DNA from: Ochotona curzoniae
Taxonomy: Eukaryota; Chordata; Mammalia; Lagomorpha; Ochotonidae
Assembly (NCBI RefSeq): GCF_017591425.1
Contig: NW_024466512.1
Location: 17,301,001-17,365,000, forward strand
Reading direction: 5' to 3'
DNA length: 64,000 bases
The position numbers and the translations under genes are program-made. How positions within the stretch are numbered: the stretch's first letter is position 1; each line of letters starts with the position of its first letter. Shown here in pieces: positions 35,604 to 45,548 of this stretch. A model generated the notes under the pieces. It was not told the DNA's origin. It worked only from the letters and a program-made list of their open reading frames with translations, and did no database searches.

Positions 35604-35937
35604 GGGCCTGGCATCATGGCCTAGTGGCTAAAGTCCTCACCTGGAATGTGCCAGGATCCCATATGGGCGCTGGTTCTAATCCCAGCAGCTCCACTTCTCA
35701 TCCAGCTCCCTGCTTGTGGCCTGGGAAAGCAGTCGAGGATGGTCCAATGCTTTGGTATCCTGCTCCCACGTGGGAGACCCAGAGGAAGTTCCTGGCTCCT
35801 GGCTCTGGATTGGCATAGCATCGGCTGTTGCGTTCACTTGGGGAGTGAATCATCGGACAGAAGATCTTCCTCTCTGTCTCTCCTCCTCTATGTATATCTG
35901 ACTTTGTAATAAAATTAAATGAATCTTTTAAAAAAAA
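35604..35937 (+). mobile_element. Young C-repeat SINE, sense, perfect 15-bp target-site duplication
   Basis: Full-length copy with GGGCCTGGCATCATGGCCTA head, possible A box TGGCCTAGTGG (35617-35627), B-box-like GGTTCTAATCC (35672-35682), GGGAGTGAATCATCGGAC and CTGACTTTGTAATAAAATTA before the tail. GAAAATCAATATTTA flanks it (35589-35603 and 35938-35952). It is a good reference for the local subfamily consensus. Confidence 0.96.
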
Positions 35938-35952
35938 GAAAATCAATATTTA

Positions 35953-36411
35953 AAGTTAGTCAAAATAGGGTTTGTCTTTGTAATGACTATAATAGAAGAA
36001 TGGAGAGTTTTGTGAAGCAGTGTAAGGTGTTGCTTTCATGAACTCTTTCAAGATGCAATTGTTTTTTTTCTGTCCGAAGATATATTTGAGGGGATATAAA
36101 AGGTTTGTGGAGAATCTATTTTTGTGCAACAATGTTTGAAATCTGTGTGCACTCTTTTTGTAATTCACATTTCCTTGAACTTTTTGAAGTTTCTTATAGT
36201 TCTGGTTTCTTGTACTTTGTGACTTGCACAGCCCTCTGCATCCTGCGCCATCTATCGTTTTGCTGTTCTGATTTAATCATCCCTCCCTTTTCTCTTGCTC
36301 CCTCCATCTGTTTTGTCCACAAAGGCTTCTTTAGAACTTACTAGGTGCTAGATGTAGGACTAACTGGGAAGCAGAGACATAAGGACATTTGTTAGGGATT
36401 GCTGTCCTTGC
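35953..36411. other. Unique spacer, no gene seen
   Basis: No gene or mobile element recognised. The frame at 36105-36344 is short and domain-free. Confidence 0.35.
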
Positions 36412-36421
36412 CTCTGCATTG

Positions 36422-36740
36422 GGTTTTTATTAAGTTTTTTTTTTTTTTATTGGAAAGTCATATATACAGAGAGGAGGATCTTCCACATGCTGTTTCAATT
36501 CCCAAGTGGCCACAATGGCCAGAACCCAGCCGATATGAAGCTTGGAGCTAGCAGCTTCTTTTGAGTCTCCCACGCAGGTGCAAGGTCCCAGGGCTTTGGG
36601 CTTTCTTTGACTGCTTTCCCAGGCCACGAGCAGGGAGCTGGATGGGAAATGGGGCTATAGGGATTAGAACCAACACCCAATGGGATCCCAGTGTTTGCAA
36701 GGCAAGGCAAGGACTGTAGCTGCTATGCTATCGCAATGGG
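36422..36740 (-). mobile_element. C-repeat SINE, antisense
   Basis: T-run near 36437-36448, then TTGGAAAGTCATATATACAGAG, GAGGATCTTCCACATGC, CAAGTGGCCACAATGGCC, CCCAGGCCACGAGCAGGGAG and TGGGATCCCAGTG. CTCTGCATTG (36412-36421) and CTCTGCACTG (36746-36755) may be a target-site duplication with one change. Confidence 0.85.
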
Positions 36741-36755
36741 TCTATCTCTGCACTG

Positions 36756-37479
36756 TTCTGTCACCAAGGACCTAAAACAAAGTCTATCATGCAATATATC
36801 GTTAAGATTGCTGTCACTAAGGATGTCCTGAGTGCATTAAATTTCAGCTTTTTATAAACTCACAAGGAGAGAGATGTGCATACACAACTAATCTTGCTTT
36901 GATGTGTTTCATTATGGATTAAGAGGAAAGGTGGCATGGATTTATAAAATCCTGTCTAAGATTACACATGTCAGCCAAACACAAGTGCTTGTAAAATTTG
37001 GAATGGACAGTTGCTGTAACTCAATCAGCATAGTATAGAATATTAAATAATTTCTGATTAGAACTAACTCTAGGTCCTTATCCAGATAGTTAGCACCATG
37101 TATAAATTGACTTGGGTGAAAAGAGGTCTGGAGATTTATTTAGCTTTAATAATACAATAGATTTATAGGTTATTTGCCTATTTTAGCATTTATGCCAATT
37201 TTAAACTCTATGTTATTGAAAAATGTTTTCCTTTAAAATATTTCCTAATAAAATGTTCTTATATAGAATATTTAAGATGCAGAAAGTATCAAAAGTCAAA
37301 TAAAGTAACTTAGGGTTTAATGAAGAGATAATGTTGACATTTATAGATGAAGAAAAATATGTATAAATTTTATTTACATATGTAATCACTTGGGAAAATG
37401 AAGAGAATATACAAAAATATATACATATATATATATCATATTTCTGTGATTAGATCAACCTGTGTTTTACAAGTTTAAT
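36756..37479. other. AT-rich unique block
   Basis: No gene seen. Alternating TA/CA sequence is at 37414-37437. Largely AT-rich. Confidence 0.35.
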
Positions 37480-37685
37480 GGTATTTCCCTCTCCAAATAC
37501 CCTCTCCAAATACCCTCCCCTCACTGATTTACCCTGTATCATTATAATATTAGTTCTTCAAGAACAGTTGTTAGTCCATCATTCTGCTATGTAAGCTTAT
37601 CCTGACATTGTAGGACAATGGCAGGGATTCCAGCATCCTACTGTCAGGACATATTTGATGTTTAATGCTAAGTAATACAGTAATG
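37480..37685 (-). mobile_element. L1 3'-region fragment, antisense
   Basis: Shares an ordered set of blocks with the sequence at 61320-61500: CCATCATTCTGCTATG, AAGCTTATCCTGACAT..GGACAATGGCAGGGATTCCAGCATCCT. Both are therefore copies of one lagomorph L1 3'-end family. A 13-bp unit CCCTCTCCAAATA is tandemly duplicated at 37487-37512. The 5' side (right) is truncated. Confidence 0.65.
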
Positions 37686-37707
37686 AACTTTCCTTTGCAC
37701 ATATTTC

Positions 37708-38042
37708 CTTTTTTAAGATTTATTTATTTTTATTGAAAGTCAGATATACAGAGAGGAGGAGAGACAGAGAGGAAGATCTTCCGTCTGATGGTTCGCTCCC
37801 CAAGTGACTGCAACAGCTGGAGATGAGCCAATCCGAAGCCAGGAGCCAGGAGCCAGGAGCTCTTCCGGGTCTCCCACATGGGTGCAGGGTTCCACAGCTT
37901 GGAGCCGTCCTCAACTGCTTTCCCAGGCCACAAGCAGGGAGCTGGATGGGAAGCAGGGCCGCCGAGATCAGAACTGCTGCCCATATGGGATCCTGGTGTG
38001 CGCAAGGCAAGGATTTTAGCCACTGTGCTGTCGTGCCAGGAC
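37708..38042 (-). mobile_element. C-repeat SINE, antisense, 14-bp target-site duplication
   Basis: AAGATTTATTTATTTTTATT tail side, AGGAAGATCTTCCGTCTGATGG, repeated GGAGCCA near 37845, CCCAGGCCACAAGCAGGG, CATATGGGATCCTGG and the GTGCCAGGA head side. TTTGCACATATTTC is repeated at 37694-37707 and 38048-38061. Five bases separate the head from the right copy. Confidence 0.92.
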
Positions 38043-38061
38043 CTCTTTTTGCACATATTTC

Positions 38062-38410
38062 ATCATACTCCAATTATTATTACTATTTTCTTTGAAATAA
38101 TTGTCCTATCTAGAATTTTTATAAAAGTTATGAATATTCTGCAGCTCTTACTATGGGCTGCCATATTGAGTTTTGAAAGTTTGCATCAATGTAGCTTTTC
38201 AAGTCATTATTCCAAGACAAGAGAATGTCTTCAGAGCTGGAGGGCACACTTTCTTCTTTATTTTGTTTTGTCGGGTCACTGCTTTGGCTAAGGATCATTT
38301 TTAAAAATTTAAAAACTCCTGGAACAAGAGTTAGGTCTATATTCTGTTTAGCCATTCACAGACATGTATACTCCACAACATACTTGCGAATTCCATTTTG
38401 TTGTTCCTAA
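38062..38410. other. Unique spacer
   Basis: No gene or repeat recognised. Confidence 0.35.
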
Positions 38411-38417
38411 AGAACTA

Positions 38418-38450
38418 AAAGAAGAAGAGGAGGAAGAAGAAGAAGAAAAA
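38418..38450. repeat. (GAA)n-like purine-rich microsatellite
   Basis: AAAGAAGAAGAGGAGGAAGAAGAAG-type tract at the tail side of the next SINE. It may have grown from that SINE's tail. Confidence 0.85.
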
Positions 38451-38451
38451 T

Positions 38452-38735
38452 AAAGAAAGGCAGGTGAAGGAAAGGGAGAGTGATGAAGATTTTTCCCTTC
38501 TCTTGGTTCATTCCCCAAATGCCTGCAATGGTGTTCTGCTAGGAGCGAAGCTGGACAGAAGATACTCCGTCTAGGTCTTCCGCATGAATAGCAAGGACCT
38601 TGTGACTTTAGGCATCGTTGTTTCCCAGGGTCTGCATTACCCGGGGGCTGGGGGCAGAAGCTGGAACCAGGCATCACACCTGTGTACTCAGATATGGAAG
38701 GCAGGCATCTCATCCAGTGTCTTAACCCTTAGAAC
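38452..38735 (-). mobile_element. Old C-repeat SINE, antisense
   Basis: AGAAAGGCAGGTGAAGG tail side, TTGGTTCATTCCCCAAATGCCTGCAATGG, TCTAGGTCTTCCGCATG, GCATTACCCGGGGGCTGG and GGCATCTCATCCAGTGTCTTAACCC head end. Diverged, no visible target-site duplication. Confidence 0.68.
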
Positions 38736-41207
38736 AAACGTTCTCACTGTGCTCTAGGCTTTAGAACAACTTAACTACAGATGCCTGCCCACACACCAAA
38801 TTATGATTCCATTGGAGAGAAGTGGATGGGGGATTTCCCAGAAAAGGGAGCATTTCCACTAAGCAAAGAAACTGAAGAATAACTGGGTAGTCCCATTCAA
38901 AACTCCAGACATGGATTTTGCCAGTCATTAAGCATGGTGCCAATAACATTCTCTACAAAGACATTTTCTGTGAATTACATATTTGGAATGTGGCTTTCTG
39001 TAATCACAGTATTTTCTTTGTTCCTCCTTCCCTCCCTCCCTTCCTCCCATCTTTCCAGCTCTCCCAGTCTATGTTGATTATATGAGAGGCTCACAGGTCT
39101 TGAGCCAAAGGTAGATCTTCTCTGTAATGGCTGCCATCCCAAGCAGCCATCCCAGGAAGCCAGATATGCCATCCCCAACTATAGAAGCTACAGGTAATGT
39201 CATTGCTCTGAGGACTGCAGTACACGATGATGGTGCATTTTTATGGTTAGGTTTGAGAGCTGAAAGAGACATGACAAAAACTTTAGATTCGACATTTTTC
39301 CATGGGCATCAGTTTAAACAAATGACATCCTTGTTTTGTGAAATATATAAAGCAGGAAGCGAGTCTCTTCCAGATTATTACACAGGGACACACACACACA
39401 GGGTTCATCTACACATAAATGTGCACCATATCCCTCTGTGGTCCCTGTATTGCAAGAATGCAAATGCAAGATACATATATAATTTATGTAGCCAAGTATC
39501 TTTTGCAGAGCACCTTTTTATAGTAATGAGTGGGTCTGGTGATACAACCCAAGGCTGAATTTTGTCAGAATGCCACTCCCCTAATGGAGCCTGAGCAACA
39601 ACCCTCACACTGAGTGATGCCCGCCAGCAAATAGTAGGCCAAAAGGCAGATGGCACCTATGCACTTCTGTTCAAAAATAACCCGTACTGCTTTCGCGAGG
39701 ATTCAAAAACATTTTCCATTATAAAAAGACAGTAGTGGACTCTCCCAATTGAGCTCTTGATAAAAGTGAGATGCTCTGTCTGTAATGTGGCCTGCATTTC
39801 TAGATGTAATTATCTTCATTTGTGAGTAGACAACTCCAGCATACACACACAATTTGTGGGATGTAGCATGTTCTGGGAAGTTGTGCTGCGTTTTCTTGAA
39901 TTTGCCCAGGTTCTGGCAGCTGTAGAAATGAGGACTCATTAGTTACATTTTCTGCTTCACCGTGTGCCGTGTGGGCTGGAGGCAGATTGCACCTGGTGAG
40001 AGACAATGGCGAGAGAGAGAGAGAGAGAAGGCATGTAATAACCCAACAGGGTGACTTTCTCAAAACCTCCTAAATGAGTCTCCGTTTCCTGGTCTGACAA
40101 TGCAATTAAAAGAAATTGCGAAGAACCATTCATTCCAGAATTATTTTTAGTTCTAATGCAATCTGATCTTTCTAATTTCAGAATTATTGAGAGAGAGAGA
40201 GAGATTAGTTTTGGTTTAACAAACCGCATGGAAAAAAGTACCATTCTACATTGAAACAGGTTTTATGACTTGGGGCTATTTTTGAAACCAGACTAGTAGT
40301 TTAACACCTTTTGTTCTCATGCTCCTGGGCCTGCTTTAATGGTGACAGGAATATTCTTTTTTGATTTGCTTGAAGCCCTTCTTTTCTTTGGCATACAGAT
40401 GTTGTGGTCTTCCCTGTGTTCATTTGCTATGTTGCTTCTTTTTGATCATTTCTGTAACTTTGGATTTTTTCCCCTGCAATATCATAGTAGTAACACATCA
40501 TAAGCCTAAGAAACCAAAAGAGAAAGTAAATGATGAAGAATGTAGCCTGAATGTAAACAATGCCCCGTAGTAGGTTAGGCATGGATCGCTTAGAGCCAGA
40601 CTCAGCCACTTTAGCCGCAGCGCACAACAGATGCTCAGTAAGTTGCTATTGAACTGACTTGAAGGAAACCCCAGCTTAGAACAAGTTGATTTCTGTCTTT
40701 TCATTCCTGTTACCTCAGTGCCAGATGGAACCTCCCTGGCTTTGCTAATAAGACTACTGATGTGGCTTTGGCTAGGTCTTCCTCCAGCCAACTTCGCTCC
40801 ACTCGAGTTTGCATATGACGTTAGAGAAACTGGTCTGAAATATGTCTACTCCCATATTCCCTATCAAAGAACACCTCCCACTGCATTCTTTGCTGCCTCG
40901 AAACAGCAGTGAAATTCCGTCTTGTTCTCTCTCAACATAATCACACTTTCCCCTCACACATTCTCAGTTCCGGGCAGACTCTGCTGAGTGAGATGCCCAC
41001 GCTCCATCCCTTCCTTTCTCTCAGTGGTGCTGCTGGGATTCAGCTAGACATTACTTTTAGGGAACTAACTCTGCTCATGTCGTCAGGCAGGCCACTGCAG
41101 AAAAGTGGTAGGAATTAAGGCATATCTGTAGCGCTTCAGTCTCATGTGGGAGAAATCAAGGAAGTAATATAAGGAATTTTAATAAAGTGATCTCTTCTAC
41201 TTTTCGG
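38736..41207. other. Unique block; CT- and GA-rich tracts; possible conserved segment 39680-39960
   Basis: No gene is supported. A CT-rich tract lies at about 39020-39048. GAGAGAGA tracts are at 40011-40028 and about 40189-40204. At 39680-39960 the sequence is repeat-free and carries TAATTATC, CATTAGTTAC and other enhancer-like motifs. The 143-codon frame at 39127-39558 has no recognised domain. About 40585-40660 may hold an L2 scrap. Confidence 0.38.
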
Positions 41208-41510
41208 TCCAAAGAAATTTTTATGTATTTGGAGGCAGAGTGACAGAGAGAAAGAGGGTGAAGAGACCCTCCATCTGCTGGCTCCTTCACCCAAGTGACC
41301 ACAACAGCCGAGGCCGAGCCACACTGAAGCCACAAGCCTGGTACTCCATCCAGATCTCCTCTGCAGGGAACAGGGCGTCGAGGTGCTTGGGTCATCTAGC
41401 ACTTCTTTCCTAGGTGCATTTGCAGGGAGCCGGATCGGAGATGGAGCACTCAGGGATGGAGCTGGCAGTGCTAATGCGTACTATGCCACAGTGCTGCCCT
41501 CTGTCCACCC
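41208..41510 (-). mobile_element. Old C-repeat SINE, antisense
   Basis: TATGTATTTGGAGGCAGAGTGACAGAG, CCATCTGCTGGCTCC, CACCCAAGTGACCACAACAGCC, GTGCTTGGGTCATC and TTTGCAGGGAGCCGGATCGGAG are diagnostic blocks of the older C-repeat type in antisense order, ending near 41510. No target-site duplication is obvious. Confidence 0.8.
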
Positions 41511-41659
41511 CTCACTCCCCACAAATAAATCCATTCTCCACTGTCTCCTCAAGGTGCCCACTGGAATCTTCCCCAACTGCCGTTCTCCTTCCCCAACCCT
41601 GCTCCCATGACTATAAGTGCAGTCTATTATAATCTACCCTGCCGGAGGGTAGTGTCTTC

Positions 41660-41775
41660 CCTCATGGAGGTAGACTCCTTGTGGACAGGGACGTGGGTGC
41701 CCGTCTGGCACATGCTCTGTGTTGTAGTACTGAGCACAGTGTGGTTTGCTCACTGTGTTTGTTTCGCTATTTCCT
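41660..41775 (+). mobile_element. L2 3'-end fragment, sense
   Basis: GTAGACTCCTTGTGGACAGGGACGTGGG, then TGGCACATGCTCTGTGTTGTAGTACTGAGCAC. This recalls the L2 tail (TAGACTGTAAGCTCCTTGAGGGCAGGGACC..GTATCCCCAGCAC). Degraded but in the right order. Confidence 0.5.
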
Positions 41776-42024
41776 GTACAAACTCATTGGAACATTGGCT
41801 TTGGGTAACCCAGCTGTAGCTTGAGGCTTATGGAAGTTTGTTTCAAGTACAATAGGCTCTCAAAGAATTTCCCAAGTTTCCTATCAATTCTTGATGGAAG
41901 GTGGTGGCAAGGATTCAGGACTGCTGTAAAATTCAATGCTGGATGTGCACAGCCTACAATAAAATACAAAGGAATATTAAAGTTTTGTAGGAAAATGGGA
42001 TTAAGAAATAACGTATGAGCCTGC
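41776..42024. other. Unique spacer
   Basis: No gene or repeat recognised. Confidence 0.35.
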
Positions 42025-42325
42025 ATCACAATTGAACAGGTGAACGTGTTACCTGTGGTGCCAGCATCCCCGGGATGCCAGTTCAAGTCCTGCCTGCTCC
42101 ACTTCAGATCCAACTTCCTGGAAAGGAGACTGGGAAAGCAGCAAAGGATGGTGTGAGTCTTTGGGCTCCATCCACCCTCTGAAAGTCCTGGAAGATGCTC
42201 CTAGTTCAGGCCTATACCGGTTCCATCTGTTGTGACCTCTTGGCAGATGAACCCCATAGATAGCAGATCTCTCAATCTCTCCTGCCCTCTCTCTTTGTAA
42301 CTCTACTTTTAAAATAAGTAATTGA
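42025..42325 (+). mobile_element. C-repeat SINE, sense, diverged
   Basis: Shortened head, then CCAGCATCCCCGGGATGCC, GTTCAAGTCCTGCCTGCTCC (B-box side), ACTGGGAAAGCAGCAAAGGATGG, GGAAGATGCTCCTAG and CTCTCTCTTTGTAACTCTACTTTTAAAATAAG. The order fits an older C repeat. Target-site duplications are not seen. Confidence 0.7.
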
Positions 42326-42469
42326 AGAGATAATGTATGTTTTTCAAGTTCTCTCATACAAATATTCCTGTTATCTACAGTAACACCATGAAGTAACTTA
42401 TTTCAGCTCTTTGCTAGTTTTGTAAATTTTTTTTGTGTTTTATTTTTACAAAAAGCATTTTTGAAATTT

Positions 42470-42762
42470 TGTGTATTTTTGAAATATTTATTGATTTCTA
42501 TTGGAAAGATAGATTTACAAAGAGAAGCGGAGACAAAGAGGGAAATCTCTCCAAGCCACAATGGCCAGAGCCAAGCTGATTCAAAGCCAGGAGCCAGGTG
42601 CTTCTTCCGGATCTCCCAACTGAGTGCAGGGACCCAATGACTTGAACTTCACTGCTTTCCTAGGCCAAAAGCAGGGAGCTGGGTGGGAAGTGGAGCATCC
42701 AGCACTTGAACCGATTCCTATATGGGATGCTGCACTTGAAGGTGTTGAGCCATGGCACTCCC
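42470..42762 (-). mobile_element. C-repeat SINE, antisense
   Basis: TTTATTGATTTCTATTGGAAAGATAG tail side, CACAATGGCCAGAGCCAAGC, CAAAGCCAGGAGCCAGGTGC, CCTAGGCCAAAAGCAGGGAGC, CTATATGGGATGCTG and a GAGCCATGGCAC head. It lies within or next to L1 3' sequence, which follows on the right. Confidence 0.8.
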
Positions 42763-43030
42763 TCCCCCTCCCCATATAAATAATCTTTTGATACTTTCTA
42801 CCTTTCTTTTCCTTCCTTCCTGACTCCCACCATGCTTCCAACCTTTTTACTTGTTCTTTTTAAAATGTTTACAATGACATACTTTGAGTTTTCTTTGTAA
42901 TCCCAAGCTTAACCCACAACTAAATAAGGAATTCAACAAGTAGTATATAGAAAAGTGAGTGTCCCTCGGGAGTAGAGATAGGCTGTGAACAGTAATCACA
43001 TCTCAGTGGCAGGTTTAGCAGTGGTGAGGA
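42763..43030 (-). mobile_element. L1 3' UTR fragment, antisense
   Basis: The block TTTACAATGACATACTTTGAG..AACCCACAACTAAATAAGGAATTCAACAAG..CTGTGAACAGTAATCACATCTCAGTGGCAGGTTTAGC runs parallel to 60968-61110 and 10511-10660 of the other L1 copies. The SINE at 42470 may have inserted near its 3' end. Nothing coding remains. Confidence 0.68.
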
Positions 43031-43847
43031 GCAGGCAGTGACGTGAGGAGCCCTATCCCAAGTAGATCCACTTTTTGCTGTCCCTCCCCACTTCCCTCCT
43101 TTCCCGCTTGTCCCCGGATTGCCTGCAGAATCCATGAATTTGCTTGGCTGAAGTGTCTGGTCCAGATAATGTCTATTGTGAGATCTTTCAAACAGACACA
43201 TGAAAGCATGATCAAGGTGTGTCAGTGTCAGGTTTTTTCTCTTTTGAGAAATTTTCGTACCGGTTGTTAAAATAATACAGATTTTTTTCCTTTCTTGTGA
43301 TATTTTGGATATCCCATTTTCAGTATATAAGAGTACATTTGAGTTCAGCCCATGGCTGAATTTGTAAGGGTTGAATTAAACAGATAGAATCTCGAGGCTG
43401 CGGCCTGATTTGGAAAGCAGAATGGCTCTGAAGTCCCTGCAGCTAAGTTATTGTTTGAAGCAGCCGGCTTCTGCTGGAGCAAATGGAAACAGTTTGTCTT
43501 ACAAGTCAACTCAAAGTGATTTCTCCTTTGACAAAGTGAAGAGATGGGAGAATAAATATGTACCCTGAATTCCAGAATCCTGTTTCTGGTATGTAATTTA
43601 AGACCAGGGACTAAGTACATTTTCTTAAATGAAACAAGCAGTGCTATAAATAGTAATGGAAACAGTGCATCTTCGCGTTTTGATGTGGCACTGATGAGTT
43701 TCTGTTAATGACACAGGACACAGCTGATGCAGTATCGGTAGACCGGAAGGCGGTAGATGGGACTCCATGTGACATACAGCCCTTAGTGCCTTGAATTTTG
43801 ATCTTGAGAAAACAAAATGATGTTTGTCTACTTTCTCTCTCTCTGTT
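43031..43847. other. Unique block, no gene seen
   Basis: No exon or mobile element recognised. Mixed composition. Confidence 0.38.
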
Positions 43848-43940
43848 TCTCTCCGCCTTCCCCTCCCTTCCTCCCTCCCTCCCTCCCTCCCTCCCTCCAT
43901 CCATCCATCCATCCATCCATCCATCCATTCCTTCCTCCTG
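43848..43940. repeat. Compound (CCCT)n-(CCAT)n microsatellite
   Basis: A (TCCC)n tract (about 43861-43897) passes directly into (CCAT)n (about 43895-43927), with imperfect flanks. The tandem units make reading frames on both strands (DGWM and REGG repeats on minus, PSIH and PSLP repeats on plus) that are not genes. Confidence 0.95.
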
Positions 43941-45228
43941 TCCTTTCTCTATTTGTGTGTTTGTGCATATTCTTGGCACTTTATGCCACTTTGATGGGGT
44001 TGTACAATTTAGTGGTTTGTGGTATGAAGGTGCAGCTCACTATTTCTGTACTTCTTTTAAACTTGAATTACGCAAATGTGACTATATCCTTATTCAGGCT
44101 TTAAGCAAAGTATTTTAGTTGACTAAACACAGTGCTTTAGAAATGTTGTCAGTGGTCATTTTCAGAAGATTTTACTGAGAGTCCTCCCTTTCAGCCTAAG
44201 ATCCCAAGAATTGTGTTACACCAAGTTTTTTTTTTTTTTAAACACCAAGTGCTATAGTCAGGGACAAATGAATTAGCTGAGCAGATGAAGAATACAAGGA
44301 GTTGCTTTCTCATTGCTTATTTGTTACCTTTCAGTTTAATTTTACTCAAAAAATTGCTAGCTTTACTAACCATAGAAATTAATTTTTGCAAAGTCCCAAT
44401 TTTAGAAGCTCGGTGTATCACACAGGTTGTTATTTTTGGAAGAGCCAAAAACCAATGCTTGTTTAAAGTGAGGTAATGTATATGGTGGGGCCAGGGAGGA
44501 GAAGCTGCGGAGTGGCTTGGAAACATTTTGTGCTAATGAATAATTCAGCTTGATTTCCTGGAGAAATGAAAGGGAATGGCATCCTGCCCTTCTGTTAATG
44601 CAAAAGAAGATAATGACAATTTCTTTTAGTGGTATGTCTGAAAGGATCTAATACAGCTTGTTTTAATTTCAGGTCAAACTGTCAGCCTTTAAAAGTAGTT
44701 TAAGACTGTCTGTCATTATAAAGTGCACTTTTACAAATAAGAGGGGTCTGAGATAAAATCAGGTTCAATTGCTCCTTTACCCAATCCCTACCCAGGTCTT
44801 CTTACATTAACACAATGTGTTTGTTAATTGAACATTGAAGACATGAAAGAAGCCAGGGGTTGGAAATCCTGATGACAAGAACGGCCAACGGCAATGACCC
44901 TTAATAGTTCAGGTGATGGGCTGGTTTTATTAGAGCTGTTATGTTGACCCTAACAAGGAGTGTGTTTTCAGAACTGGGCTGCTGCCTGTAGGCTGTTATT
45001 TTGCACAGTTCTGTAGTTCCCTTGGTTCAAATATAGTCAATGAGTAGTGGGCTGTGTGACTCAGTGGTGGTAGCCTGTGTGGCAAGTGTTTGTTTAAGTG
45101 CACCTGAGGTCATTAAGTTTTTCAATTAAAAAAAGAATACAAGGAGTTGTTTTTGTTTGTGAGGTGTCTCATCTGCATTTAACACCCTTCACTTAATAGA
45201 AACCAGAAAGTAAAAGTTATAAACTCGG
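43941..45228. other. Unique block; likely conserved noncoding segment 44480-44960
   Basis: No exon supported. T-run at 44226-44240. From 44480 to 44960 the sequence is repeat-free and rich in motifs such as GTGCTAATGAATAATTCAG, TTTGTTAATTGAAC and CATTATAAAGTGC. I judge it the strongest conserved-noncoding candidate here. A truncated SINE-like phrase is near 45047-45135. Confidence 0.4.
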
Positions 45229-45548
45229 GCCTGGCATGGTAGCCTAGTGGCTAAAATTCTCACTTTACATGTGCCAGGATCCCATATGGGCGCCAGTATG
45301 TGTCCTGGCTGCTCCACTTCCTTTTCAGCTCCCTGTCTGTGGCCTTGGAAAGCAGTAGAGAATGGCTCAAAGCCTTTGGGAGACCTAGAAGAGGCTCCTG
45401 GCTCCTGGTTTCTGATTGGCTCAGTTCCGGCTGTTGCAGCACTTGGGGAGTGAATCATTGGATGGAAGATCTTCCTCTCTGTCTCTCCTACTCTGTGTAA
45501 AATCTGACTTTCCAATAAAATAAATAATGAAAAAATCTTTAAAGAAAA
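45229..45548 (+). mobile_element. C-repeat SINE, sense
   Basis: GGGCCTGGCATGGTAGCCTAG head, GGATCCCATATGGGCGCC, GGCCTTGGAAAGCAGTAGAG, GGGGAGTGAATCATTGGATGG and CTGACTTTCCAATAAAATAA tail. A short internal deletion removes the GGGACCCTGCACCC portion. TTATAAACT/TTATAAGCT around the ends may be the target-site duplication. Confidence 0.9.

Noticed and set aside
37720..38291. Several overlapping 90-137-codon frames on both strands
   Set aside because: They lie within a C-repeat SINE. The same arrangement recurs in every young SINE copy (for example 2323-2711, 32382-32735 and 34116-34503).
39127..39558. 143-codon plus-strand frame
   Set aside because: No domain recognised. It includes CA-rich low-complexity sequence (THTHRVHLH) and ends in unique AT-rich DNA, so it is best treated as chance.
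43625..44118. Frames with DGWM/REGG or PSIHPSIH repeats
   Set aside because: They are produced by the compound tetranucleotide repeat on both strands.
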